Positions 34,378-46,986 of a stretch of 64,000 nucleotides of DNA are shown piece by piece (the first letter of the stretch is position 1; every line of letters starts with the position of its first letter). The translations under genes and the position numbers were made by a program. Under the pieces are notes generated by a model. The model was not told the origin of the DNA. It made no database searches and saw only the letters and a list, made by a program, of their open reading frames with translations. This stretch comes from Amyloporia xantha (Eukaryota; Basidiomycota; Agaricomycetes; Polyporales; Adustoporiaceae), in contig JAYKKR010000041.1 in the NCBI GenBank assembly GCA_036971615.1, forward strand, positions 62,001-126,000, written 5' to 3'.

Positions 34378-36909
34378 TCAAGCCGCCAGCCTCTTGAGCA
34401 TCCTTCCCGATATCACCGACAGCACGCTCGCGAGCGCAATAAGGAAGCCGAACTGTATGCCCTTCACAACCCCGCTCGGCGCTCGCACCCGGCCAGGCAG
34501 CTTCGGGCGGAATACAGCGCTGTACAGCCATAAGTTGCGCTTCTACTCGTTCGCGTCCGTATTCAACCACAGCACATGTCAAATAAGCTCCGGGCTTCAC
34601 TGCTCGTATTCAAACTCGTTGACGTACCTTGTATGGGGTGTATCGCACAAACGTGAGGACCGTGTCAAGCCTAGGTATAAAATGACCATTATCCGAGAAT
34701 GAACGCATTCTGCGTGGACGACTAACCAGTTTGGATTATCAGCCAGGCTTCGCATATGAGTAAACGTGTCGAAGGAATACTTCCCCGTCTTGTACCCGGC
34801 TAGAAGGCGCAATTATACACCATGAAGACAGGAACATGATACCATTTACTCACTGCCACTCGCACCGATACCACCAAACGGTATTCCTTGGACTATGGTC
34901 GTCCCGTGAGCCACCATGCGCAAACCAGCAGGCAGACAAAATTGCGCTGCATACCCATAATATGCAAAAACACATCATTCACGAAGACGTTCCCGCTCTG
35001 CGTATTATCAAGCACTGAAAAACCCACATGAGACAATGCGTGCTATCACAGAGGCGAATATCGGACCTTTCTCTTTGAACCCAGCGTCATTCGAGAATAT
35101 GTAGATATTAAGAGGATGATCCCTTCGCACAGCGATTAAGCAGTGACATTAACACTTTCAAGACTGAACTCACCCCGCATTGATCAAGTCAATCGCCTCA
35201 TCCACATCCTTCACAGGCAGCACGGGGAGCAACGGCCCAAATATCTCCCTTCCGACAGCACACGCTAGGGTCAAATCGAAGCACCTGCAGAAGGGCACCA
35301 CTCACTCGCTCATCAGAGAATCGTCCGGGCGCACGTCCTTAACCAGCGCCGGTGCAGCATACATCGCCGGCACGTCGACCTCGCCTCCGAACACAATTGT
35401 GCCTTTCGTATCGTCGATCAACTTCTTCACGCGCGCAGCGTGCCCGACATTCACCATCCGGCACATCATCCCGGATTCCCTAGGATCCACGGGGTGCAAC
35501 TCGCGGTACCTAAACACTCAGCTCGTCAGACGCGACGTTGCACGAGGCATGAGATACCTACGCATCCTCCAGAGCTGCGATGAGCTCGTCCTGGAAACCC
35601 GCCGGCACGAGGACGTAGTCCGGCGCTGTACACATCTACGCGTGCACTCGGATAAGGCGCGCAGAGTCCTCGGCGAACATGGGGCGCACGCACCTGGCCC
35701 CCATTCACGAGTTTCCCCCACATGATCCTCTTGGCAGCGGTCTTAACGTCGCACCGCGGGTCGATGACACACGGGTTCCTTCCCTATGAATGGATTATGA
35801 GAAGGCTAAGGGACCCGCCCTAGGAAATGTCGCGCGCTCACCTCCGAGCTGCCAGTGCGGTATGTGAGTATGGCGAGAGCGCGCAGAACTCAAGACTCAC
35901 CTCAAGAGTAACTGGAGTGAGATGCTTAGCCGCTGCCTCTGCGATCACCTGTCCGACGCGGCCGTTGCCTACAATGTCGAGTGAGCCACCAACTGATCGC
36001 CCAGACGACCATCGAACAGACCTGTATAGAGAACTGCACGACAGGGCTTTTAGGATCGCATACAACTCAGTAAACACCAACGACCCACTGTGATCGAAAG
36101 GGAGCTCGAGAATCTGGTAGAAAAGTACATCATGACTCTGCGTCTTCCCGCAACATCCCACTCGTCCTCACCTTCGTCGTCTCTGGGACGCCCCCGTTCA
36201 CAACCTGCACAGTTTCCGGATCGAGATACTTGGGTATGAGCTCGGCCAAGAGGGCAGACGTCGCAGGCGTCAGCTCTGACGGTTTCAAAAGGGCAGTGTT
36301 CCCAGCCGCTATGGCGCCGGACTAACATGGAGCAAGTTCAAACGCGAACCATAAGTCGTCTCGCCGTTAAGGGCAGTCAGAGACAATGAACGCTCACGAG
36401 GGGACACAGGCTCAGATACACGGGATAGTTGAAGGGGCTGATCAAGAGCGCAACGCCCTTGGGCTCCTTCCTGATCTTGGGCGACATGGCGAACCAGAGC
36501 CACGAAAATGGCGCGTGCTCCGGCGCGGCCCACTTCTCGACGTTATCATACGTCTCTTTTAACTCGCGCAGACAGCCTGTGAGTTCAAACCTGAGGGGCA
36601 GAGATAAGTAAGGTTCGGTGGTCGGCGTGCGATCCACAGCTCACAGCTCAGCCTCCTCGAATGGGCGGCCCATATCTGCAAATAGCGCGTGCTTGAAGCG
36701 GTCGAAGTTTTCTTCAAGGAGATGCCATAATTGGAGGAGTTGCTGCTTGCGGAAGGCGACTGGCTTTGTCTTTCCGGACCTGAAGGTCGCGCGGAGACTA
36801 GCATGAATCTAAGGATACCGTCTCAGCTGATTCATGACGTCGACACAGTAAATGAAGGACACACCCGCGGAATATTGTCGATTGGGGTAAATGAGATGGT
36901 CGGTGACAT
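34378..36909 (-). CDS. membrane-anchored fatty aldehyde dehydrogenase (ALDH3-like)
   Basis: Class-3-type aldehyde dehydrogenase (yeast Hfd1/human ALDH3A2 group) oxidising fatty aldehydes with NAD(P)+. The start [15 protein letters not shown] joins through an intron to [20 protein letters not shown]. Further motifs: [62 protein letters not shown] with the catalytic Cys formed across an intron, [10 protein letters not shown] and [12 protein letters not shown]. The last exon ends in a hydrophobic helix ([15 protein letters not shown]) plus basic residues, predicting a C-terminal membrane tail. A 12-nt exon (36022-36033) completes ILYTG. A 7-nt exon (35842-35848, L-G-G) is followed by an exon whose reading is shifted by one base (about 35774-35785), so a small indel or an assembly error may disrupt the ELGGKNP motif. 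Confidence 0.85.
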
Positions 36910-39817
36910 GAGGATTTAGTAAGTGTAAGTCCGACTGTATGTTGAGGGGCATATATATGTAGGTGCTGCCATGCTGTAATCATGACGTTCGAATATGAAC
37001 ACCACCCAATTGAAAGACAAGGTTGACAGTAGCACGGAACTGATGAAGTTCAATAGTACCCGAGATAGCTAGGCTCTGCTTCCGCGAGATGAGCGGCGGC
37101 GTTCATATTACTTCCAGGATTCAGGTACTGAGGTGTGGCGCAAGGGAAGGGGGAAACGAATATGGAATGACGGGAGTTGACAGAATCGTGGAGCCTGTAG
37201 CTGAACGTTCATTTATAGATATCGACCAGCATACGATAAGATATGAAGCTACACCACGGGGCGGGACTAGCAGCCTGAGAGTTCACAATGGCAAATTCGA
37301 CAGGCGGGTTAAATACATGCTGGTCGTGTGGAGACCATGATGCGCATCTGCTGAAAATGTGGCATACCTCGAGTCCCAAACGATGAGATGCTGCGTATTT
37401 TCCAAAAATGCGGTGCTACAGGAAGCTTAAGGCCAGGCGAAGGATTATCGAGAGCTGCTCGCATCGGTGACTGAGACGACGGAGGTGGCGACCGATCGAT
37501 CGCCGTTAAGCTCAAGCTTCTGTCACTGCAAGCCGCTATTAGCCGCCGGAACGTCCGATCCCTGCCCATAGCCTGAAGCGGCGTGAAATCCCAAAGTCCC
37601 CGCGCGCATAAAAGTTCAAGGTCTTGATAAGGAATGCCTAACCTCCAAGAAGACAACCAACGGTCTGTTCACGAGCGAGACACTGCTAGTGATACTACCC
37701 GATAAAGCACTCTCAGGCTATTTGCAAGGGCACAAGAACGGGATGCCCATAGCGGCCACGAATTTGGCAAGCTGATTCGGGATGTGTTATTGAACCCGAA
37801 CAATGGCCGTACATAAGCAGGTTGTGGGAGATTTCGACTACTTTCGTAGTTCAGGTGATTTTCCGGGGCCAGTATGAACAAAACAGTAATAGCCGCGGTC
37901 GGGGTGTTCGCCATTGAGCTCCGGTTTTCGCTACTTGTTTGAGCAGCAAACATTATAAGTTCAGAGGTTCCAGAGTTGTACACAAGGAGAAATTGACAAA
38001 GTGGATCGCCTGAATAAAGCGAATGAACGTTATTAATGCGACTATCAGCGTAGTAGAGAGTATAAGGCACTGGCGGATGACGATTCCTAATAAACACAGA
38101 GCGGGATCTACGACGGACCAGATACTATGATCTCAGAGTCAAAGACGTGAGACCGTCAGCATGACGCGAGGAATAGCTGTCCAACTCTACGCACAAATTA
38201 GTGCTGTCAGCAAGACTCTCTCCATACACCGCCTGATTATCACCCTAGCTAATGGCAAGCATGTCAAGCAAAGGCGATAGCCCTCCGTATGTATTTGGAG
38301 GAGAACAATGGTACTTTCCTGATAAAACCATGTGTAGAGCTTCTAGACCGCCGCCTGTTCCAGTCCAAATAGTCCCCGAGATTTCCGTGTGGACCGAACT
38401 CTGGAGTGTGCTCTCAAATTGGTATGTCAAGCACAGATCCTATACTGTAATGCTCGTTGTCCAGACATTTGCCGTTGGGTAGTGATTTGCGTCATATATA
38501 GTGTAGAAAATCAGGATCCGGAGTTTGCCACGGTGCACGAGAATAAACTACAACATGAATCAGCCAAAAGAATATTAATGGACGTTATTGATGAGATCAC
38601 TGACCTATCCGTTTGTAGCAGAACACATAATGCACCGACGACTAATGATAGATGATCCGCAGGAAACGGCATCGACGACAAACACGATGGACGGTGCGGT
38701 ATGCACCTGCCAAGCAGTTGACCGCCTCAAGATCAAGGACCCGAAGCCGCCGGTATCAGCAGTGCTATTAGCAAGAGCCATTCAATCACCATCTTGTCAT
38801 GGCCGAATAAACACAGCACTGCGCATTTCACATCCATACATCACCCGCACGCGCGAATAGAGGATTCTCACTGGCTCCAGACCACTGAATTGGAGTGCGC
38901 ACGTTGCATGACATGCACGATCAAGTTACGACACGACTCGGCCACCTTCGAGGCGCCTGGGCGTCCGATCTTCGCTCCTGTCCTGGCGTTTATATCGAAG
39001 GAGTTCGACATATGTCCATTGAGGCGGGTGCAAGCATACAGCTACTCTCACGATGTATGTTTGTTAGGAAATTTACTCACCGATTGCCAAACATGCAGGG
39101 TCCATGCTCGCGAACAAAATCAGCATTGTGAAAGTAAATTAAGCAGCGAAAAAGAACGGACACCGGGCGCACTCATAACAGTGATTTCGCTGATTGTATT
39201 CTGACGTTCCAAGGAGCGTCGGCAGAGTAGACGACGAGAAGGGACACTGAAAGAACCTGCGGTGATAGGCACAACATTACGAACTTTGATAGACTCTGGC
39301 GGCCATGGAGGCCGTGAAGCTTGACAATAGGGCAGAGAAGTAGTTTGGAACGACGACCGCGCGTCCTCAAGCCCAATTCCGTCTTCCGCCTTACGCCATT
39401 CGGGCGGGCACTGATAAATCCTGCTGCTCTCGACCGTCCATCGTGCGTTATCAACTTCTGTGCCTGCGCCTAGCCTGCGACTGAGACGGGGAACCGAAAG
39501 CTTGAAAGATAATCCCAGAGGCGACCGTGTACAAGATGCGGTCCGTTGGCTGCAGACCTCGCGGTGCAGGAAGACGCGAGGTCAGGCGTGCCGTCAGGTG
39601 AAGCATCACGTGCCGAGTCGCGATGGACAAGGAACGCGTTCTCCTTTGATCTTTCCCTGGGCCCGGTCCAGCGCCCGGTCCGCCTGCAGAAATGGCCCCC
39701 AATTTCTCGGGGAAATATGCATCATCGTCATCTCGGAATAATATGCGCAGCCAACATAAAGGCATCACAGCGGAGTGGGAGGGAGCGCAATACACCGCTG
39801 GCAGCCCGAGCCTGAGG
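36910..39817. other. 2.9-kb intergenic region, no gene recognised
   Basis: Divergent promoters of ALDH (-) and beta-galactosidase (+) should lie at the two ends. In between, open frames such as 37309-37656 (-), 37669-38097 (-) and 38588-39204 (+) lack domains and splice continuity. No inverted or tandem repeats stand out by eye. Confidence 0.35.
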
Positions 39818-42800
39818 ATGTTTTGGCACCGATACTCAGCGTGGGCCTTCCCCGCCCTGCTTTCACTGTGTCTGGTCTTGCTTTCATGGCCATTGACAGT
39901 CACAACAGACGCGGCAGGCTTATCTGCGGGCGCAGTACTCGCGGACACTGTCACTGCCGCCTCGGACCCCCCGCGTAAATCCGATAACTACAGCGACGTT
40001 GTTCAGTGGGACAATTACACAATCTTCCTCAATGACCAGCGGATGTTCTTGCAGTGAGTGAAACCCGAGAATGCTAGTGGAAGACCAGATTTATAGCGTC
40101 ACGGTTACAGTGCCGGAGAGTTCCATACCTTCCGGCTCCCGGTTCCTGACCTTTGGCTAGACATTTTCCAAAAAATGGTCGCTGCTGGTTTGAACGGAGC
40201 AAGGTGAGTAGACACTCTAGCCTTATCCTTCTTTGAAGTCAACATTGGGCGAGCCGCGGGGCTATCTTGCGCTTCTTGGGAATGGGATCTCATGTAACGA
40301 GCAAATATCTATCTGAGAATCTGCAGATGCGATCGAGATGGCTTCACAGTCAGTAGCAGTGCAGTGTACATGGATCTTGGAGCAAGCCAAATGCCTCGAT
40401 TTGGCCTGGCACGGAAGCGGTATTCCAGATAGTAGATCACACCACACATTATCTATCTCGTCGCGTTCTTAAGTGTCTCATCTGACCTTCTTAATCTGCC
40501 TGATAGCATCTATATACACTGTGCGTGCCTTCTAGTGGATTAATGCCGGCCAGTGATTGACCGCTGGGTCAACTCAGGGGCTTTGACCAATCCCGCCCCT
40601 GGAGTGCTCGATTTCAATGATTGGCGCGCTCTTCAACCGATATTCGATGCGGCCAAATTAGCCGGTATTTTCATTGTACTCCGCCCAGGTGTGTACCTCT
40701 AGTCTATCACTATTCTGTTGAAGGTTGATCTTGTTCTCACGTACAAAAGGGCCGTATGTAAGTCACATAGCATTCCGGACTGTGTGACGTTATCGACATA
40801 GTCTCATCATTAGATCAACGCGGAAACTACCGCTGGTGGTATTGCCTTGTGGGCAACGAGCCTCGTCGCGGGCGAGCTGCGTACGAACGCGACTGATTAC
40901 AAAGATGCGTGGACGCCTTACATCGAGGAAGTCGCCTCGAACGTCATCTCCAACCAGGTGTCGGACGGAGGGCCCATTCTCTGTGAGCTATCTTCTATCT
41001 TCGTCGGGCATGGTGATTACTGACTCCGCCCTTGTAGTCGTGCAAATCGGTGAGCATGCGTACGGTTGCGCATTTTAAGATTAGATTTTGACTTCTGTAA
41101 CAGACAATGAGTACTATCAGGATGAGGTGACGGGAGAGTACTTCGTCGAGTTGGAGGACACCTACCGTCAGGCGGGGGTGGTCATACCCTTGTAAGCTCT
41201 TTGGCATATACCTCAGATGAAGACTTAACAGGCTTCTACAATAGGACATACAACGATCCCGGTGAAGGGCGGGACTTCGTCAATGGCACGGGAGCTGTGG
41301 ACATTTACGGCTTGGTCTGTCCTTGCATAATGCCATTATGAGACATTGGAGTCTGATTTCGGAACTGCACACAGGACTCGTACCCTCAAGGCTTCGACTG
41401 CTCCACCCCGGAAGTGTGGAACCCCGTTACGACCAATTATCACCAATATCACGAGGCAACCGATCCCAGCGAGCCGTGGTACATGCCTGAGTTCCAAGGT
41501 ATACACAGAGCTTGATTTATACATCGATGCATCTTCCAAACGTGTTTGATGCCAGGTGGAGCGTTTGATCCATGGGGCGGTCCTGGCTACAACGCGTGTG
41601 AGATCCTCACCGGTGCAGACTTCCAAGATGTGTTCAACAAGCAGAACTGGGCTTCCAACGTCAAGCTCATCTCGTACTACATGGTCTACGGGTGAGTATA
41701 TTGCCTTTCGACCGTCTTTCCACAAACTTATTGATCCTCCCGACTTCAGTGGAACGAGCTGGGCAGGTCTTCCCGAACCAACAGTATACACTAGGTAAGC
41801 TAACCTCTCGTGAATATGTTCAGTCTTCTGACCACTGCATCCGGAATCCTCCTAGTTACGACTACGGCGCATCCATTCGCGAAAATCGCGCCCTGTCTGA
41901 CAAGTACGATGAACTAAAACGTCAGGGTCTTTTCTTGCGAAGCTCGCCCGAATTCTACAAGACAGACTGGGTAGGCGATACGAGCACAGGAATGCCTGGT
42001 GTCACCGTCAATGGATCGGAAGCATATGTGACATGGTTGCGCAACCCGGATACCGGGTCGGGCTTTTACATTGCCCGACAGAGTAACTCTAGCTCCTTGT
42101 AAGGTTCCATCAGAATTTTCGGATACATTGGTGGAACTGAAAAATTGTTCGAACTATAGGGCGGACATCTCATTCCGGATTTCTGTTCCTACATCCGTTG
42201 GGACACTGTCACTCCCTCGCACGGTTGACTCAATTGCATTGGACGGTCGCCAAAGTAAAGTTCTTGTCACAGACTACTCGTATGGTGCTCAGTCAACGGT
42301 GCTATACTCCACCGCAAGCGTTTTCTATGCTGGCACTATCGGCAGTCGCGACGTTCTCTTCCTGTACGGAAGCTCAAACCAAAGCAACGAGATCGCCCTA
42401 GAACTGACGGGCACCGGTGCGCAGACCCAGACTACCGGCATCTCGTTCGCCTCCAGCACCGACATCGAGGGATATGTCACAGTGACACTATTACCGGGAA
42501 TCGAGGGCCTCATTACTCTCTGGGAATCCGACTCTCAGCTTGTGCTGTACAGCGACCCCATCACGGCCGCGACATTCTGGGCGCCCACCATCCCCGCTGC
42601 CAATGGGACCGCTTTCGAGAATTACTACCAGTTCGGCTCAAACACAACCGTGCTTGTGGGCGGCCCATACCTCGTCCGCAACGCCAGCATCTCCTCGGGG
42701 ACGCTGAATCTCAGAGGTGACCTTAACCGTAGCGCTACTCTGACTGTCATTGCACCGGATGATGTCACGTCGGTTTCCTGGAACGGCGTTCCGGTTTCCG

Positions 42801-44297
42801 GTACCTCAATTACGGACGGCATCTTGTCAGGATACCTTTCAATGAACGTCACGGCCAGTTCTATCAGCGTGCCAGCTCTGACCAGCTGGAAGTACGCGAA
42901 TAGTCTCCCGGAAGTGTTCAGCAACTTCTCAGATTCGGACTGGATTATTGCGAACCACACGACGACGAATATCACGCCAGGTCCTTTGTATGGTAACGGT
43001 CAGGTCTTGTTCGGTAAGTCGCTTCGGAATATAATTCTTATCAGCATTACTGAATTGCAAATAGGCTGCGACTATGGTTTGTAAGTACCACCTGCGCAGA
43101 ACCTGATGTGCCGTGCGATTGACCCATTTTGAAGCTGTGAAAATATTGTGTTATGGCGAGGTCACTTCAACGGAACAGGCTCCGAGACATCGGTAAACTT
43201 GACCATCAACGGCGGATACGGTGAGTAAAAATATACAAGGGTAAACTGTTTTTATCAAATGGTCATGGTCACATAGGCTTTGGCGCTTCGGTTTGGCTCA
43301 ATGATCAATTCATTGGCTCAACTTGGTCTACCGCCGACGAGCAGACCACTGTTCTATACACTTTCCCAGAAGGTTCTGTTCTTGTCGGACAAGATAATGT
43401 GATCACTGTTGTGCAGGTGAGCGTCTTTCAACACATTTCAGATACTAAATATTGACAGACGTGACTCGTAGGATGGAAGTGGCAATGATGAAAGCCCTGA
43501 TGGCAAGTACTAGTCTATCTGATGCGGTGCAAATCCTTGACTTCGACCGCTATACAGAGAAGTCTCCGCGTGGTATCCCTGGTTTCGCTTTGACTGGTGG
43601 CAACTTTACAGAATGGCGTGTTCAAGGCAAACTAGGAGGATACACAGAGTATGTCTACATTTCTCGTGAGATCACATGTTGAAATGACAATATCCTCACA
43701 CAGTTATCCTGACAAAGTTCGCGGAGTCCTGAACGAGGGAGGACTGTACGGCGAGCGTGAGGGCTGGCACTTACCTGGTTACGACACCTCCGACTGGGCT
43801 GAGCGTGACCTTTCCGAGGGCCTACCGTCAGGCGGACCGGGGGTTGGCTTTTTTGTGACCACATTCAACCTGTCAATTCCACCAGAGACAGATGTGTTGA
43901 TGTCTTTCGACTTTGACACTACCAATCAGCCCTACCGAGCGCTCCTGTTTGTCAATGGTTGGGACTATGGAAAGGTACAACCCGGCCCGTCAAGTCGCTG
44001 TGCTCATGCGCTTACATATGATTCATAGCGGGTGGCGAACATTGGCCCTCAAACGAGTTACCCTGTACCCCAAGGTATCCTTGATTATGCAGGCACGAAG
44101 TAAGTACATTCGTAAATCACAAGGATAGAAAAGGGTTGCTGAGTATCATCTGTTTCAGTACGGTTGCTGTGGCGCTCTGGGCACTTGAAGATGTTGCGGT
44201 CTCTCCTACCCTCGAACCGGTAGTTAACGACATACTGGAGGGAGGTGTTGGATCTATTGCCACCAACAATCCTTCATGGTCTCCTCGCGCGACATGA
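39818..44297 (+). CDS. GH35 beta-galactosidase, secreted
   Basis: Large fungal beta-galactosidase of family 35, removing terminal galactose from plant polysaccharides and oligosaccharides outside the cell. The start [11 protein letters not shown] leads a hydrophobic segment ([12 protein letters not shown]) that fits a signal peptide or anchor; an in-frame ATG at 39692 would add 42 residues. Landmarks: [61 protein letters not shown] (acid/base Glu in NEY; many relatives have Glu where this has Asp), [16 protein letters not shown] (nucleophile Glu), and [14 protein letters not shown]. Then come the C-terminal beta-domains, ending at [10 protein letters not shown]. Many short introns are present, including an 8-nt exon at 40750-40757 (G-P-Y) and a 12-nt exon at 41038-41049. 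Tail-to-tail with the BTB gene, 318 bp apart. Confidence 0.92.
40750..40757 (+). other. 8-nt micro-exon of the beta-galactosidase gene
   Basis: GGCCGTAT lies between AAAAG and GTAAGT and supplies the P-Y of the conserved LRPGPYINAE motif; flanking exon phases (1 and 0) require exactly this. Confidence 0.8.
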
Positions 44298-44615
44298 ATA
44301 CGTATATCTCCACTATAGTACACGTTAGGGTGAAGTCCTAGGGGCCGGATTGAAGCATAAACATTGCCACTCAAAGCACCGACGCATATGAGAGTAGCCT
44401 ATGCATTTTCTCTGACTCAGTACTTAGTGGAATCCGAGAATGATATCACCCTTGACGACTGTTGTAACTCATACGTTCCAAAGCACCAGCTATGGATGGT
44501 GAAAGATTGGGAGCGTGTCAATAACGATCCTTCGTGATGCCAGCCGTAAGTTATCTTACATCTGAAGACTTAGTTTCTTCTTCGTTTCCCTAATGGTAGA
44601 ACCCTAATGTGCCCG
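44298..44615. other. convergent 3' intergenic spacer with duplicated flank
   Basis: Spacer between the GH35 stop and the BTB gene stop. The part around 44435-44510 (GATATCACCC, CTCATACGTTCCAAAGCA) resembles 46850-46905 downstream of the second BTB gene, so the tandem duplication included 3' flank. Confidence 0.5.
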
Positions 44616-45931
44616 TCACCACATCGAGGGCCGGGGGAATGGTATGTCGGGGGTCGGTGGTCTGGAAATTGTCGCTAGGTACTGATCTTTATTGGTGATC
44701 CATACCCGGAACAGAGAAAGAAATGCGGCTACCGCATGAGATGATTGACCCGTAGCGAGAGCGTCCAGGTTCTGCTGCAATTTCGGCAAAGATGCCTCCT
44801 TTACACAATGATCATCAAAGAATTTGACTTGAATGTCCAATATATCCTTATATCTGCGATGCACGCAGTAGACCGAGTTGTGAAGAGCTAGTTTATGTTG
44901 CAATGACCTGCTCAACTCACCTTGAGGAAAACGTCGAGAACAACTCGTCATAGATGTTGGTCTGGGATAGTTTGTCTTGAATGTCCCTTTTCGCGAGCAC
45001 ACTGAGATCATCAAGCCCGAGCTAGTATGCAAGGCACAATTCCTATCGTCAGTTTCACCGACTACTGCCAGATGGGCAAACTCACTATATCTGCTAGTCG
45101 ATACATGGACTTCGGAGAGCAAGGTAAGGGATGATGAGGGAATTTGAGGCGATATTGTTCCCTTTCTTCCTCTCGATATTTCAGCCCTTGCGATTTGAGG
45201 GGTGCGAATACTATTTGACCCGTGTACAAGTACAGAATGAGACATTGCCACCTACAACAAATGAATAGTGAGACAAAACCCAATACTAATACAATGGACA
45301 AACGTACGTGTTCAGAGCCGAATCCTTGATGGGAATGGTACGAATGCCAACCTGATCAGCGTTATTACTTTGAACTTGATCGGAGGCGGGAATTATTAGA
45401 CTATGGAGCGTGCTTGCACTTGGTGGTGGTGTTGATGAGCCTTTCCCTTTCTCTGCAGTAGTAATGGCGTCTCGACTCTGATCATGCCGCCCACCATCTA
45501 CATCATCGTCCTCTAGATCACTATCAGAGTCGTAATCATACATATCTGTAGAAGATCCATCATTGGAAGCGACGTCAGACTCCCTTGCGGATAAGTCGCT
45601 TTCCGCAAAGCCGCCTGCCAGGACTGATGCGTCATTTCGCAATCAGCACTGAGACAAGGCATTGAGGAATGCTCAACATACGTCCTCTGAAATAAGGGGA
45701 TGCCGCTTTCAAGACTGAGCTGTTCGCGTAAACAGCGCCTGGCTTTCCTACACGTCCAGCAGCCAGCCGTCGGGAAAAGAGGCATAGCTTTACATCTGCA
45801 AATGCGCCGTGCGATATAGATTCAGCGAGAGCTGCGTGGAGAGGTTTACTTCCAGAGGTCTTGGGAGCTTCAAATAGGGCGAGACCCCTGCTGCCGTTTG
45901 GTGGGCCCGGGGGAAGCTGAAAGGTGGACAT
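44616..45931 (-). CDS. BTB/POZ domain protein (copy A of tandem pair)
   Basis: BTB/POZ proteins dimerise and often link substrates to cullin-3 ubiquitin ligases. The start is MSTFQLPPGPP. The BTB core reads GAFADVKLCLFSRR, then KPGAVYANSSVLKAASPYFRGR, and after a long acidic Ser/Asp-rich insertion (about 45470-45600, DYDSDSDLEDDDVDGG) resumes with LILYLYTGQIVFAPLK and SPKSMYRLADI. The C-terminal part (QVKFFDDHCVKEASLPKLQQNLDALATGQSSHA) is helical. Introns are short GT-AG; the first junction (R-G-R before LAGGF) is in phase. Such BTB proteins with an insertion inside the domain are common and variable in Agaricomycetes. It shares most blocks with the copy 1 kb away, and its function is unknown. 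Confidence 0.82.
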
Positions 45932-46986
45932 AGCACAGTTCTGAGAGAGATGAGTGTGATACCTCTGCCGTCGTCCTTGATATATGTATCAGACATCAGC
46001 GCCATGAGGCAGCAATGAGGCGCAGAATTCAAGAAGCTGCGCAAGATCAGGAAGGCATAGCGTCAAGATAGCAATCCCAATTCTGCAAAAAGTTGGAACT
46101 AAGCGCGTCTTGCGAAACTGACCGCGCTTGTCTTCAGCTCAGCTGGCACAGAATAGATGTGATTTGACACTTGTTTGACACTGACAGATCGCTTCGCCAT
46201 ACGTCATTTGCATGATACGGAGGTGATACATTCTCGACCTCACGAGCCACTGGCACGGCATTCAATATCATCTGCAAATTTGGCTGTACAGGAAGGCCCG
46301 CCGCGAACGGGTGGTCGCTGTTAGCTGGCCGGGAAGCACCCGACCTGAGGAGTTGCATCAGTAAAGTTTGTTTTGAGAAAGAGATGGAGTCCTCACACTT
46401 GGTCCCACAGTCTTTCCTCAGAGCAAGCAGAGGAGCAGAGCATTTTAGATGTGTTTAAGAAGGTAAAAGTCGGGACGCTCAAGTGCGAGCGAATACCAGA
46501 ATCAAGCTACCGCACCTCAGGCTATAGCTTGTCTCCCGTAGGCAGACTCTAAGATTGTGACCTTAGAGAGGGAGGGACGACGGTGACAATATAGGCTATA
46601 ACGTGAACGCGCGTCTGATCACACCGGGAATGCATACGAAACGGCGTGTTCTATTGAGTGTGACGGCCAAGCGTCGTCGCACACGGACGATATCGACGAC
46701 AGACTGGAGCTTTCAGCTGGGCTGGATATGGATTCGATGCGGATGGCGGCGAGGACGATGTGCAGGTATAGAGACAAAGCACGTGGGTGCCGACTCGGAC
46801 GCGAACAAGAGCAGCTTATTCGTTTCCTGTCGCCATGATAGAACTCGAGGATGATATCATCCCAAATGAGAGATACAGCTCATATGTTTCAAAGCAATGG
46901 TACAAGAGAGGGTGCGAGCGCGGTAGACAATTTTTAATAACAATCACATCCCTGAGCTAAACAAGTACATGAAGATTGTCTTCCAG
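45932..46986. other. spacer between tandem BTB copies
   Basis: Holds the copy A promoter and the copy B 3' flank. The 46850-46905 part resembles the flank downstream of copy A, marking the duplication unit. No other gene is seen; open frames at 46134-46358 and 46603-46854 are unsupported. Confidence 0.4.

Noticed and set aside
37309..37656. Possible ankyrin or WD40 remnant on the minus strand
   Set aside because: Only isolated residues fit; no repe­at periodicity or conserved motif.
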